Shown here in pieces: positions 48,222-57,416 of a DNA stretch of 64,000 bases. The DNA is taken from NCBI RefSeq assembly GCF_036924645.1, contig NZ_JAZHRX010000001.1, forward strand, positions 1 through 64,000, written 5' to 3'. Source of the stretch: Bradyrhizobium sp. AZCC 2176 (GTDB lineage Bacteria > Pseudomonadota > Alphaproteobacteria > Rhizobiales > Xanthobacteraceae). Both the position numbers and the translations under genes were made by a program. The notes beneath the pieces were generated by a model. It had not been told where the DNA came from, did not search any database, and was given only the letters and a program-made list of their open reading frames with translations. How positions within the stretch are numbered: position 1 is the first letter of the stretch; each line of letters opens with the position of its first letter.

Positions 48222-48785
48222 TCAGGCTGCCGCGGCCGGCAGGCTGGTTATTTCGCCGCGCGCCGGATAGTCCTTTCCGATGACATAGTCGATCGCGCCG
48301 AGAATATCGGCGAAGTGCGGCCGCGCGAACGGCATCGTCTGTACGCTGGCGAAATAGAGCGTGTGGTCCGCACGCACCAGAAACAGCCCGGGCTCCGAAA
48401 ACAAAGCCGGTTCGTCGACTCCGGCAGACGTCATTCCGCGGCCCGTCGAGACGTACAATCCCCATGCGCGAGCGATCCGGAGATCAAGGCCAAATCCCAG
48501 CCTTAGGTTCGGCAGCTTCCATTCTCGTTTGCTGCGTTCCGCGCGCTCGGCACTGTCGGATGATATCGCAACGACGCCAACGCCCCGCTTAGCGAAATCC
48601 GCCAGCTTTGCTTCCAAATCACCTAGCTGCGTCCGGCAAATCGGGCAGTGCAGACCACGGTAAAATACGACCATGGTGAAACGCTCCGGATTTTCGGCGG
48701 CAATATCGAAACGCCCGCCACCAACCAGGCTTACCGTAAGAGTCGGAACGAGCTGGCGCGGAACAAGCGGCTTGATGTCAGTCAT
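48222..48785 (-). CDS. peroxiredoxin-like (AhpC/TSA) family protein
   Basis: A 187-residue thioredoxin-fold protein. FTMVVFYRGLHCPICRTQLGDLEAKLADFAKRGVGVVAISSD carries the active cysteines as C-P-I-C at the position of the peroxidatic cysteine. This CxxC form marks the peroxiredoxin-like family rather than classic AhpC. It may reduce peroxides or act as a thiol reductase. The ATG at 48785 has GGAG seven bases upstream. Confidence 0.9.
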   Translation of the reverse strand: MTDIKPLVPRQLVPTLTVSLVGGGRFDIAAENPERFTMVVFYRGLHCPICRTQLGDLEAKLADFAKRGVGVVAISSDSAERAERSKREWKLPNLRLGFGLDLRIARAWGLYVSTGRGMTSAGVDEPALFSEPGLFLVRADHTLYFASVQTMPFARPHFADILGAIDYVIGKDYPARGEITSLPAAAA

Positions 48786-49180
48786 CGGTCGGCTCCATTG
48801 CTTCTCAGCCCGCAAATAGGCAGGCCCCCCTGCATTTGGAATCCGCCATCGATCACGCTCAGGTGAACGAACAGCGCTGGTCGTTGCGCACGACGCTGCA
48901 ACCGACGATCACCACGGACAATACCGACACGCCGATGGCGATGATCGCCGAGAAGAGAGCCGCCTGCCTCGCTTCATGTCTCACCACCGAGACTTTGTCT
49001 CGCGACGAGTGAGACATGCGCCCTGCGCGCCACCCCCGGCGGTGGGCCATGCGCCCAACAAAACCGGCCATTTCAGCGACAATTGAGCCCGATCCCGGCT
49101 GGCACACCGCTTGCTCCATTGCCGGAACCGCGCATCAAGACGCGTCCGCACGCAAGTAGACACTATCGAGGAGAAACGCC
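48786..49180. other. intergenic stretch containing only a GMC scrap
   Basis: Apart from the GMC-like fragment at about 48887-48966 nothing coding is supported. An 86-residue open frame on the minus strand (48859-49119) mirrors that fragment and is judged spurious. Confidence 0.5.
48887..48966 (+). pseudogene. C-terminal scrap of a GMC oxidoreductase
   Basis: From 48896 the plus strand reads LQPTITTDNTDTPMAMIAEKRAA, which matches the end of the complete GMC gene 0.9 kb upstream (VMPTITSGNTNTPTAMIAEKGAA) at about 16 of 23 positions. No upstream catalytic part or start exists. It is the residue of a second, more diverged GMC gene or of a partial duplication. Confidence 0.65.
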
Positions 49181-50281
49181 ATGGAGATCGGATATTTCAC
49201 GATGCCTTCGCATCCGCCGGAGTGCGGGTTGAAGGAAGGGCAGGACTGGGACCTCCAGGTCCTGCGCTGGCTCGACGAACTCGGCTATCAGGAAGCCTGG
49301 ATCGGCGAACATCACACCGCGCCCTGGGAGCCCCACCCCGCGCCGGACCTGTTGATCGCGCAGGCCCTGCTGCAGACCAAGAACATCCGCATCGGTCCCG
49401 GCGGATTCCTGCTGCCCTATCATCATCCCGCCGAACTCGCCAACCGCGTCGCGATGCTCGATCATCTCTCCGAGGGAAGGCTGAATTTCGGCGTCGCGGC
49501 CAGCGGCCTGCCGAGCGACTGGGCGATGTTCAATGTCGACGGCATGAGCGGCCAGAACCGCGACATGACGCGGGAGGCGCTGGAGATCATCCTGAAGCTC
49601 TGGAGCGAGCCCGCGCCCTTTACCCACAAGGGCAAGTTCTGGACAGTGACGAAGCCGGACACGATGTTCGATTTTCTCAAGCCCCACATCAAGCCGGTGC
49701 AGGCCCCGCACCCGCCGATCGGGGTCGCCGGGCTCTCCAAGAACTCGGATACGCTAAAACTTGCCGGCGAGCGCGGTTTCATCCCGATGAGCCTCAACCT
49801 CAATCCGGCCTATGTCGGCAGCCATTGGGACTCGGTGGAAGCGGGTGCCGCGAAAGCCGGACGCAAGCCGAACCGGCAGGACTGGCGGCTGGTGCGCGAG
49901 GTGTTCGTCGCCGATACCGACGAGGAAGCCTGGAAGCTCTCGGCCGGCGACATGATGGGCCGGATGATGGGCGAGTACTTCCTGCCGCTGCTCGGGCATT
50001 TCGGTTTCAAGGATTATTTGAAGCACGCGCCTGATGTACCGGATAGCGACGTGACGGTCGACTATTGCGCCCGCCGCAACTGGATCGTCGGCTCGCCTGC
50101 CACCGTCGCCGAAAAGATCGAGACCATCTATCAGGAGGTCGGCGGCTTCGGCGTGCTGCTGGTGTTCGGCTTCGACTACAAGCACAAGCCCGAGGCATGG
50201 CGCCATTCGCTCGAGCTGTTGCGACATGAGGTGATGCCGCGGCTGAAACATCTCGGCGCCGATCGCATCAAGGCGGCGTGA
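49181..50281 (+). CDS. LLM-class flavin-dependent oxidoreductase (luciferase-like)
   Basis: A 366-residue bacterial-luciferase-like monooxygenase. MEIGYFTMPSHPPE, LGYQEAWIGEHHTAPWEPHPAPDLLIA, RIGPGGFLLPYHHPAELANRVAMLDHLSEGRLNFGVA and PPIGVAGLSKNSDTLKLAGERGFIPMS are the usual TIM-barrel FMN-site segments. It uses reduced FMN and oxygen on an unknown substrate. The flavin reductase 90 bases downstream is its natural partner. GAGGAG precedes the ATG. Confidence 0.94.
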   Translation: MEIGYFTMPSHPPECGLKEGQDWDLQVLRWLDELGYQEAWIGEHHTAPWEPHPAPDLLIAQALLQTKNIRIGPGGFLLPYHHPAELANRVAMLDHLSEGRLNFGVAASGLPSDWAMFNVDGMSGQNRDMTREALEIILKLWSEPAPFTHKGKFWTVTKPDTMFDFLKPHIKPVQAPHPPIGVAGLSKNSDTLKLAGERGFIPMSLNLNPAYVGSHWDSVEAGAAKAGRKPNRQDWRLVREVFVADTDEEAWKLSAGDMMGRMMGEYFLPLLGHFGFKDYLKHAPDVPDSDVTVDYCARRNWIVGSPATVAEKIETIYQEVGGFGVLLVFGFDYKHKPEAWRHSLELLRHEVMPRLKHLGADRIKAA

Positions 50282-50370
50282 CAGCGAAAACAGCGGGTGC
50301 GGGACGATTGTTTCGCACCCGCTGGTCTGCGTTTGATCACAACCGTCAGCATCATCTCTGGAATCGAGGC

Positions 50371-50925
50371 ATGAACATCGACGCGCCAAGTTTCAAGCAG
50401 GCCATGCGCGAATGTGCCGGCGCCGTTGCGCTGGTGACGGTGGGCACGGCGCCAGGGCAGCGCACCGGTCTGACGGTGACATCCGCCTGTTCGCTGTCCG
50501 ACAAGCCTCCGTCGCTGCTTGCCTGCGTCAACCGCAATGCGAGCGCGCATGCGCGTATCTGCGAGGAGCGCGCCTTCGCGGTCAACTTCCTGCATGAGGA
50601 GCACGCGCTGCTGGCGCTGACCTTCAGCGGGCAGAAGGGCATCAACGGCGACGACCGCTTCGCCTTCGGGCGCTGGATCACCGGCGTCACCGGCACACCG
50701 ATCCTGGAAGATGCCGTTGCCGCCTTCGACTGCGTGCTGACGCAGGAATTCGAAACAGCAACCCATTCGATCTTCATAGGTGAGGTACGAAACGTGTCCG
50801 TGTCCGCGCAGAATACGCCCCTGCTCTATCTCCGCGGAAGCTTTCACGGCGCGCACGAGATCAGGGATGCGCTCTCGCTCGGCGATGTCGATGCGAGGCG
50901 GCTGAGCTGGAGCGATTTTTCCTGA
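50371..50925 (+). CDS. flavin reductase (DIM6/NTAB family)
   Basis: A 184-residue FMN reductase. FKQAMRECAGAVALVTVGTAPGQRTGLTVTSACSLSDKPPSLLACVNRNAS is the FMN-binding N-terminal block of the family, and FAVNFLHEEHALLALTFSG the next. It supplies reduced FMN to the LLM monooxygenase upstream, making a two-component system. The start at 50371 matches the family; a longer frame from 50278 adds a non-conserved leader. Confidence 0.93.
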   Translation: MNIDAPSFKQAMRECAGAVALVTVGTAPGQRTGLTVTSACSLSDKPPSLLACVNRNASAHARICEERAFAVNFLHEEHALLALTFSGQKGINGDDRFAFGRWITGVTGTPILEDAVAAFDCVLTQEFETATHSIFIGEVRNVSVSAQNTPLLYLRGSFHGAHEIRDALSLGDVDARRLSWSDFS

Positions 50926-51002
50926 CGCCCGCCCCGTGATCTCTGAGATTAACCCCAGACCGGACATGACGCGGACAATCGCGGTTGCGATTGACCCTGA
51001 AG

Positions 51003-51031
51003 AAAAACAAGAGCCCCGCCGAAGCGGGGCT
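51003..51031 (-). terminator. rho-independent terminator of the DUF1236 gene
   Basis: GAGCCCCGC/GCGGGGCTC stem (51011-51032 region) with a four-base loop, read on the minus strand and followed by TTGTTTTTC. It lies about ten bases after the gene's stop. Confidence 0.85.
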
Positions 51032-51041
51032 CAGGGTGATC

Positions 51042-52643
51042 TCAATACTTGCGACCTGAACCGCCCTGATCAGACTGGCTCTTGGTCGCAGGTGCCGGCG
51101 CATTGTTGTTCTGGTTGGTCTGTCCGGACGGCTGGTTGGAGCTCGGCTGATTGCCGCCTCGCGCCGGGGCCTGTCCAGTCGTCTGACCAGCCGGAGGCTT
51201 TTGCGTGCCGGCCTGGCCGGTAGTTGCCGGCTGGTTTTGTCCAGCCTGACCGGTTGTCGCAGGCTCGTTCTGCCGGGCAGGCGCATTAGCCTGACCGGTG
51301 TTCTGGCCGGTCGCGTTCTGCTGCGCCGATGGCTGCTGGCCGGCCGTCGTCGGCTGGTTCTGAGTGGCACTTATCTTGTTGGACACTCCGAGCGCGGCAA
51401 CAGTGCGTGTATCAATCGTGCCGCTGGCCTGCAGGCCCTGCTGCCGCTGGAAGACCATCAAAGCCTCGCGCGTCCGGACGCTGAACACACCATCCGCTCT
51501 GCCAGTCAGCAAACCGCGCTGGATAAGCACCCGCTGCACCACGCGGATTTCGTCGGGGCTGAGATCGAGCGCGGCGACGCTGCCACCGCCGATGCGGCCA
51601 CGACCCGTGAACCGCGTCCTCGGTCCGGCCGGGATAACGTCCACGATCCTCCGGCCCCGATCCACGAACACGATCTCGTCCTCCACGACGAAGAAGCTGT
51701 AGTCGCGGTAGTCCGGGAACGTGTCGATCAATACGGGAAATGCCGTGACTGACACGAAGGAGACATGCCGCGGCACCACGACGCCCGTGTTGATCCGGAA
51801 GTTGATCGAACTGGCGTTGACCCGCGCGACGTTGCGCGAGCTGAGCACCGACTGCTGCAGCGTTGTCTGCTGTTGCGCAGTCACTGACACGCGGCCCGAC
51901 ATGCTCTGGGCGGCCGCGCCCTGGTTTTGTGCAGGCGCATTGGCCTGTCCCTGGGTGTTGGCGCCGGTCGTTGCGCCCTGACCTTGCTGCGCCTGACCTT
52001 GGGAAGGAGCGCTTGGCCTGGTGTTGGCGCCGGTCGTCGTACCCGGCCTTGCATTCGGACGCTCCGTTGCCGCACCGGTCTGGTCACGGCGCTGCTGGGT
52101 TGTCTCTGCGGTTGCCGGCTTCTGCTTTTGCTGCGCCTTTTGTTCGGACTGACGCGTCTGGTCGCGCTCGCCACGGCCTTGCCCCACGGTCTGGTCCTTT
52201 TGCCTGCCATGGGACTGGTCCTGCGCCTTTCGTTCGGACTGACGCAGTTGATCGCGCTCGCCACGGCCTTGCCCCACGGTCTGATCCTTTTGCCCGCGCT
52301 GCGACCGATCCGCGCCGATCTGTCGCTCGCCCCTGTCCATCGCGCGGCCGCCCTCTCTCATTCCTTCGCTACGCTGTGCGCGCGATGGCGCAACAGCAGG
52401 GCTTTCCACGCGGCCGCCTGCTCGGCCTTGCGTCATCCCTTCACTGCGGGATGCGCCGCCTGCGCCCTGCGAAATTCCACCTCCCGACTGCCTCTGTTCG
52501 GCGGCACCGCCGCCAGCTCCTCCGCCGGCACCCATTCCACCACCGCCGCCACCATCGCGCATGCCTTGTGCCGCCGCCAGACTGACGCCGGCGAGCAGCG
52601 CTGCTGTGGTCAGCAGGAACCTGCTCTTGCTAATGCTGTGCAT
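51042..52643 (-). CDS. secreted DUF1236 protein with a peptidoglycan-binding domain
   Basis: A 533-residue exported protein. It has a signal peptide (residues 1-25), a glycine-rich stretch, then a Q/R/K-rich region with a tandem repeat of about 30 residues (KDQTVGQGRGERDQLRQSE and KDQTVGQGRGERDQTRQSE). A DUF1236 region follows (VARVNASSINFRINTGVVVPRHVSFVSV...DYSFFVVEDEIVFVDRGRRIVDVIPA), then a peptidoglycan-binding-1 domain (EIRVVQRVLIQRGLLTGRADGVFSVRTREALMVFQRQQGL) and a long Gln/Asn/Thr/Pro-rich tail. GGAGGAGG precedes the ATG. An EcfG promoter lies upstream. It is likely a stress-linked cell-wall protein. Confidence 0.88.
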   Translation of the reverse strand: MHSISKSRFLLTTAALLAGVSLAAAQGMRDGGGGGGMGAGGGAGGGAAEQRQSGGGISQGAGGASRSEGMTQGRAGGRVESPAVAPSRAQRSEGMREGGRAMDRGERQIGADRSQRGQKDQTVGQGRGERDQLRQSERKAQDQSHGRQKDQTVGQGRGERDQTRQSEQKAQQKQKPATAETTQQRRDQTGAATERPNARPGTTTGANTRPSAPSQGQAQQGQGATTGANTQGQANAPAQNQGAAAQSMSGRVSVTAQQQTTLQQSVLSSRNVARVNASSINFRINTGVVVPRHVSFVSVTAFPVLIDTFPDYRDYSFFVVEDEIVFVDRGRRIVDVIPAGPRTRFTGRGRIGGGSVAALDLSPDEIRVVQRVLIQRGLLTGRADGVFSVRTREALMVFQRQQGLQASGTIDTRTVAALGVSNKISATQNQPTTAGQQPSAQQNATGQNTGQANAPARQNEPATTGQAGQNQPATTGQAGTQKPPAGQTTGQAPARGGNQPSSNQPSGQTNQNNNAPAPATKSQSDQGGSGRKY

Positions 52644-52774
52644 GTGGAACCTCCTCCGTTTGCTCGCAGCATTTTTTCGACGCGGCACTTTCGAACGGCG
52701 CAGTTCAAGGCTCCGTTATGAGTGACGGACCTGCTGCAAACGAGCGCTCGTCCGAGTTTCCGATCTGCTGGGAA

Positions 52775-52800
52775 AACGAAAGCCCGTTGCCATTCGTTCC
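52775..52800 (-). promoter_or_regulatory. EcfG-type general stress promoter before the DUF1236 gene
   Basis: On the minus strand GGAAC (52800-52796), 17 bases, CGTT (52778-52775), a perfect consensus with the longer allowed spacer. The gene starts about 130 bases downstream. Confidence 0.68.
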
Positions 52801-52919
52801 CATTCACGCCTGTTGCGTCAGCGGGACACAGACGGGTTCCGGTGCGAAACTGGGCTGCGCTGGCCGCCACGCCGAGGCGACCACGGTCGACGTCGAATTT
52901 TTGGGGTCATGCTCTAGCG

Positions 52920-54788
52920 CTAGTGCGGATCGATCTTCAGCAGCTTGATCTTGCGGTAGAGCGTGGCGCGGCTGACATGCAGCGCCCGCGCGGCATCAGT
53001 GACGCGCCCGCCATGGCGGCGCAGCGCTTCGGTGATTTCTGCGCGTTCGGCCGCAGCGGAATCAGGCTGCGCGGCGCAGCCGCCGAACGGCGGCAGATCG
53101 AGATCGGCATCCGTGATGACGCCGTCCTCGGCCGTGCAGCCGGCGAGCCGCAACGCGTGGCGTAGCTGCCGCATGTTTCCTGGGAACGGATAGGCCAGCA
53201 GCATCGACCACGCCGCGGGCGCAAGCCGGCAATCCGGCGCCTCCTCGCCTGCGATCAGCGCGATCAGGTCGGACCTGTCGGCGCGCTCGCGCAACGCGGG
53301 CAGCCTGATTTCCAGGCCCCGCAGCCTGTAGTAGAGGTCGGCGCGAAAGCTGCCGGCCTCCGCCATGCGGCCGAGATCGCGATGGGTTGCGCTGATGAGG
53401 CGGATGTCGACGGCCACCGGCTTCAGCGCCCCGAGCGGCCAGACCTCGCGATTTTCCAGGACGCGCAACAGGCGCGTTTGCAGCGCTATCGGCATGTCGC
53501 CGATCTCGTCGAGGAACAACGTTCCGCCGTCGGCCTGTACAATCAGGCCTTTCGATCCGTCGCGCCGTGCGCCGGTGAAAGCGCCGGCTTCATAACCGAA
53601 CAATTCGGCATCGATCAGGCTTTCCGGCATCGCCGCGCAATTGAGCGCCACATAGTTTTGCCGCGCACGACTGCTCGAAGCATGAATGGCGCGCGCGAAC
53701 ACGTCCTTGCCAACGCCGGTCTCGCCGCGCAGCAGGATCGGTAGATTGTGATCGCCGATGCTCTTCAAGCGGTTCACGCCCCTGACCAGCACCGGATCAC
53801 TGCCGGCGAGCTGGTTCAGGCGGTCAAACCGGCCTGCCGGGACTTCGGGGCGCCGTGCCGGTGGAAGTTTTGTCGGTTTCGCGCGCAGCGGCGGCGCAAC
53901 GTGCCCTTCTCCCAACGGGCTGCCGTCGTCGGCACGATGAAGGTTGACACGGCCGTCCGCCATGCTTGCGGCTTGATTATCGAACCTGACGACATCGGAC
54001 AATGCGATGCCGGATTCGAGCAGGCCGTCGGTCAGCGTCAGCATCGATCGCGCCGACCGGCAGGCGCCGACCACCCGCCGGTCGTCGTCATAGGCAATCA
54101 GGCCGCTGCCGCCTTCGCCCGGCACCGTCGCAATCCAGGCGTTGCGAAAACGCCGGCGGAAGATCGACCGCTCGATCCGGCGCGTGGCGTCCATGGTGAC
54201 CGCCAGTGCGAGCTGGTGCGCGGCGCGGCTGAGGTCGTCGCGGCAGGACGTGATGTTGACCGCGCCGGCGAGGCGGCCGCCATGATCGAACAGCGGCGCC
54301 ACCGCGCAACTGAAGATGCCCCATTGCTCGCGAAAATGTTCATCACGATGCACCAGGATCGGCTTCTGCTCGGCGAGCGCGGTGCCGAGCCCGTTGGTCC
54401 CCTCAAACGACTCCGAAAAATTCGACCCCGTGTAGACCTTCCATTGCAGGAACATCCGGTCATCGGTGCCGCCGGGAAGGCGGCTGATCAACATGGTCGC
54501 GTTGGGATCGGCCAGGTTGACGCAATATCCGGCGTCGCGCAGCACACGCGCGAGGTCCTCCAGTTCGGGGACCGCGGCCCGGATCAATTCCTCCATCGGT
54601 TCGGCGACGTGTCTGACTTCGGCTTCAGTGAATGTCTGCGGTGGCCCGCGGCGGGCGGGATCGAGCTTGTGATCGATCAGGCAGCGCCGCCAGGAGTTCG
54701 CGATCCGCGAACCATTATCGATGTCGGCCACCTGATCGGCGACGGACAAAACGCGGGCGACATGGTTCGAGGCCGAAAGGCTGGCCAT
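52920..54788 (-). CDS. sigma-54-dependent activator, AcoR type
   Basis: A 622-residue activator. An N-terminal GAF-like sensor (about residues 60-210, with VNLADPNATMLISRLPGG and GTNGLGTALAEQKPILVHRDEHF), an AAA+ domain with Walker A GETGVGKD and an intact GAFTGA loop for sigma-54 contact, and a C-terminal Fis-type HTH (EALRRHGGRVTDAARALHVSRATLYRKIKLLKI). This is the AcoR layout that senses small carbonyl or alcohol metabolites. The ATG at 54788 has GGAG upstream; a TTG at 54848 is possible. No acetoin or dehydrogenase operon is next to it, so its target is elsewhere. Confidence 0.93.
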   Translation of the reverse strand: MASLSASNHVARVLSVADQVADIDNGSRIANSWRRCLIDHKLDPARRGPPQTFTEAEVRHVAEPMEELIRAAVPELEDLARVLRDAGYCVNLADPNATMLISRLPGGTDDRMFLQWKVYTGSNFSESFEGTNGLGTALAEQKPILVHRDEHFREQWGIFSCAVAPLFDHGGRLAGAVNITSCRDDLSRAAHQLALAVTMDATRRIERSIFRRRFRNAWIATVPGEGGSGLIAYDDDRRVVGACRSARSMLTLTDGLLESGIALSDVVRFDNQAASMADGRVNLHRADDGSPLGEGHVAPPLRAKPTKLPPARRPEVPAGRFDRLNQLAGSDPVLVRGVNRLKSIGDHNLPILLRGETGVGKDVFARAIHASSSRARQNYVALNCAAMPESLIDAELFGYEAGAFTGARRDGSKGLIVQADGGTLFLDEIGDMPIALQTRLLRVLENREVWPLGALKPVAVDIRLISATHRDLGRMAEAGSFRADLYYRLRGLEIRLPALRERADRSDLIALIAGEEAPDCRLAPAAWSMLLAYPFPGNMRQLRHALRLAGCTAEDGVITDADLDLPPFGGCAAQPDSAAAERAEITEALRRHGGRVTDAARALHVSRATLYRKIKLLKIDPH

Positions 54789-54960
54789 GCGGACGTCTCC
54801 ACCCCTGTAGTGCTCTGCAAAGTCTGGCACCGCAGGCGTGGAAGTCAATCGTCAAGCGAGACGCTGTGAGAGGCGGGCTGACCAGCCCGCATGGCGTGAT
54901 GCGGTCACGGTCCCGCCCGCGACGCGGAACTGACCTGCGTCTGCAGGCGAGCCACTCGCG

Positions 54961-55227
54961 TTACTGCGCCCTGCGATAATGCTTTGGCGCGACTGACCGC
55001 TGCCGCAGCCGCGGTTCGGGCACAGCCTCGTTGTAATAGGCGTTGGAATTGTAATAGGCATTCGATCGATCGAACGATCGATACGCCGGCCGCCCGCCGA
55101 GCACGTCCGCGTTGGGATAAGCGAAGGAGTAGGCGCCGGGCTCCTGGATCGCGGCCTGCGCGAACACGGGTGTTGCGATCGCGGTCATCAGAAACGCGGC
55201 GGCGAGTGTCGGGATGGACCTGGTCAT
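54961..55227 (-). CDS. small exported protein (88 aa)
   Basis: A short protein with a signal peptide (residues 1-23, ending TPVFAQA) and a Tyr/Asn/Arg-rich mature part containing SNAYYNSNAYYNEA. No known domain. AGGA precedes the ATG at 55227; an upstream reading to 55392 is spurious. It is a periplasmic protein of unknown role, common in style in this genus. Confidence 0.72.
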   Translation of the reverse strand: MTRSIPTLAAAFLMTAIATPVFAQAAIQEPGAYSFAYPNADVLGGRPAYRSFDRSNAYYNSNAYYNEAVPEPRLRQRSVAPKHYRRAQ

Positions 55228-55396
55228 CGGGGACGATCCTTTTGTTATGAAGTCACTCCGTCCAATTGGGTATCGCACCGCAAAAGCGGAGAGCTGTACG
55301 ATGGTTTCACCGCGATTTGAAAAGCCGTGCGCAAAAGTCCCGACGGCGTGAATGCGAAGACTATCTGCACCAGCAGATCCAGACTGCTGCAAGCCG

Positions 55397-55804
55397 CTAC
55401 GCCTGCGGCGGAAAGCGCTCGAAGGTCGGCAGTTCGTGCGCGCGCTCCATCCAGCGAATGCGCTCTGCGGTCTGGATATGCATCATCGGCGGAACGGCAT
55501 CGGGGTCGTCGTAGGTCGCGCTCTGGATGTCGACGATGCCGGGCAACACATTCGCATTGGTGTAGAAGAGACCTGTGCCGCAGTCGGCACAAAACTGCCG
55601 CCGGCCATGCTCGGAGGATTGGTAGACCTTCGGCGTCCCCTTCGTCACCTTGAGCGCGTCTTCCGCATACATCGACCAGCCGACAACAGGCGCGCCGGCG
55701 TGGCGTCTGCAATCAGCGCAGTGACACAAGGCATGAACGATGAGTTCGCCCTCGATCTCATAGCGAATCGCGCCGCAATGACAGCCGCCGGTGATGTTGA
55801 CCAT
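55397..55804 (-). CDS. GFA-family zinc-binding protein
   Basis: A 135-residue protein. C-H-C-G-A-I near residues 8-13, CHCADCRRHAGAP near residue 32-44 and FCADCGTGLFYTNANV near residue 74 supply the cysteine pairs that bind zinc in the glutathione-dependent formaldehyde-activating (GFA) fold. Most GFA-fold proteins are not the formaldehyde enzyme, so the substrate is open. It stands alone, next to a dispersed repeat. Confidence 0.93.
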   Translation of the reverse strand: MVNITGGCHCGAIRYEIEGELIVHALCHCADCRRHAGAPVVGWSMYAEDALKVTKGTPKVYQSSEHGRRQFCADCGTGLFYTNANVLPGIVDIQSATYDDPDAVPPMMHIQTAERIRWMERAHELPTFERFPPQA

Positions 55805-55830
55805 GCGGTTCTCCCGAAAAACGATGATGT

Positions 55831-55914
55831 GTAGCCCGGATCGAGCGCAGCGTAATCCGGGACATCCATCAACCAGCGGGACGCTTCCGGATTGCGCTTC
55901 GCTTCATCCGGGCT
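55831..55914. repeat. dispersed palindromic repeat (GTAGCCCGGAT family)
   Basis: AGCCCGGATCGAGCGCAGCG...CCGG paired with CCGGATTGCGCTTCGCT-TCATCCGGGCT, about 84 bases. Same family as 28544 and 11031. It lies between hpnO's end and the GFA gene's start. Confidence 0.8.
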
Positions 55915-55922
55915 TCGAGGAT

Positions 55923-57314
55923 TTACGCCGACTTCCTGACCGCGTTGTCGACCAGCGTCTTGCCGAGCGACCAGATCGCGCCGGGGACCTTGTGGCTGGC
56001 GGCGATGACGTCGTCGAACGACTTTTCGATCCAGGCGCAATCTTCTTCCGTGACCACGAGCGGCGGCAGCAGCTTGATGGTGTGGCTGCCGTGGCCGGAG
56101 ACCTGCGTCAGGATCTTGTGATCCTTGAACAGCGGCACGGTGATGAGCTGGCAGAACAGGCCTTTATTCGCAGTCTCCAGCAGATTCCAGGAAGCCTTCA
56201 GCCGCAACGATTTCGGCGGACCGAACTCGATGCCGATCATCAACCCCTTGCCGCGTACTTCCTTCAGCAGTTCATAGCCGGGCACCATCCGCGTGAGCGC
56301 GAGGCGAAGCTCGGCGCCGCGCTTGGCGGCCTGCTCGACCAGCTTTTCCTGCTTGATCACATCAAGCGTTGCGATGCCGGCGGCCATCGCCAGATCGTTC
56401 TTCGCAAAGGTCGAGCCGTGCACGACCGCGCGGTCCATCTGGTTGAAGATTTTGTCGAAGATCGACTTGCGCGTCAGCAGCGCGCCGACCGGGACGTGGC
56501 CGCCCGACAGCGCCTTCGACAGCAGCACCATGTCCGGCTCGACATTCCAGTGCTCGACCGCGAGGAATTTTCCGGTGCGACCGATGCCGGTCTGGATTTC
56601 GTCGGCGATGAAGATAGAGCCGTATTTCTTGCAGAGCGCGGCGACGCCCGGCAGGAACTCATCCGTGGGCAGGTTGACGCCCTTGCCCTGGATCGGCTCG
56701 ACGATGAAGGCCGCGACCTGGCGCGAGGACAGCGCCTGCTCCAGCGCGGCGAGATCGTTGAACGGAATCTGCGTGCATCCCGGCAGCAGCGGTTCGAATC
56801 CGCTACGGAAGTTCGCATCGTCCATCAGCGAGAGCGCGCCGTAGGACAGGCCGTGGAAGGAATGCGAGCAGGAGACGATGCCGGGGCGGCCGGTCGCGCC
56901 GCGCGCGAACTTGATCGCGGCCTCGACGGTCTCGGCGCCGGAATTGGCGAAGAACACCTTGTCCAGATATGGAACATGTTCGAGCAGGCGTTCCGCCAGC
57001 ACGCCGGCGAGCGTCGAGACGTCAAGCTGCACCAGATTGGGAAAATCGCTGTCGAGCACGCTCTTGAGCGCCTCGCGCAGCGCCGGATGATTGCGGCCAA
57101 TCGCAAAAACGCCAAATCCGCTGAGTAGATCAAGATAGCGGGCCCCATCGCGATCGAACAGGTATTGACCTTGACCCTTCTGAAAGCCCACATCGTAGCC
57201 GATGGTCTTCAGCACCCGGACGAGCTGTTCGTTCAGGTGGCGCGCATGCAGGGAACTGCGCTGCGCCTGCCGCTCAACAAACAGCTCGGAAACATCTAGA
57301 TATGAATCTGGCAT
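55923..57314 (-). CDS. hpnO: hopanoid biosynthesis class III aminotransferase HpnO
   Basis: A 463-residue PLP-dependent class III aminotransferase. FFANSGAETVEAAIKFARGATGRPGIVSCSHSFHG binds cofactor phosphate, IADEIQTGIGRTG carries the PLP-contacting aspartate, and LLSKALSGGHVPVGALL the Schiff-base lysine (near residue 276). In the hopanoid pathway HpnO forms aminobacteriohopanetriol. The assignment rests on its family and its place beside hpnN, ispH and hpnH. The length is normal. Confidence 0.9.
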   Translation of the reverse strand: MPDSYLDVSELFVERQAQRSSLHARHLNEQLVRVLKTIGYDVGFQKGQGQYLFDRDGARYLDLLSGFGVFAIGRNHPALREALKSVLDSDFPNLVQLDVSTLAGVLAERLLEHVPYLDKVFFANSGAETVEAAIKFARGATGRPGIVSCSHSFHGLSYGALSLMDDANFRSGFEPLLPGCTQIPFNDLAALEQALSSRQVAAFIVEPIQGKGVNLPTDEFLPGVAALCKKYGSIFIADEIQTGIGRTGKFLAVEHWNVEPDMVLLSKALSGGHVPVGALLTRKSIFDKIFNQMDRAVVHGSTFAKNDLAMAAGIATLDVIKQEKLVEQAAKRGAELRLALTRMVPGYELLKEVRGKGLMIGIEFGPPKSLRLKASWNLLETANKGLFCQLITVPLFKDHKILTQVSGHGSHTIKLLPPLVVTEEDCAWIEKSFDDVIAASHKVPGAIWSLGKTLVDNAVRKSA

Positions 57315-57416
57315 TGGCTACATACGTCGGTTGATGGCCGTTTCGTCAACTGAAAACACTCAATGCGGCGTTTTGACCCCCGCTTTGGATCATCTACTTA
57401 AACACAGGTCTGAACC

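Noticed and set aside
48859..49119. An 86-residue minus-strand open frame with a hydrophobic stretch
   Set aside because: It is the reverse of the GMC-like scrap, and its hydrophobic segment is explained by that antisense reading.
56785..56815. A GGTTCGAATCC string resembling a tRNA T-arm
   Set aside because: It lies inside the hpnO coding region, and no acceptor stem or anticodon arm can be built around it.
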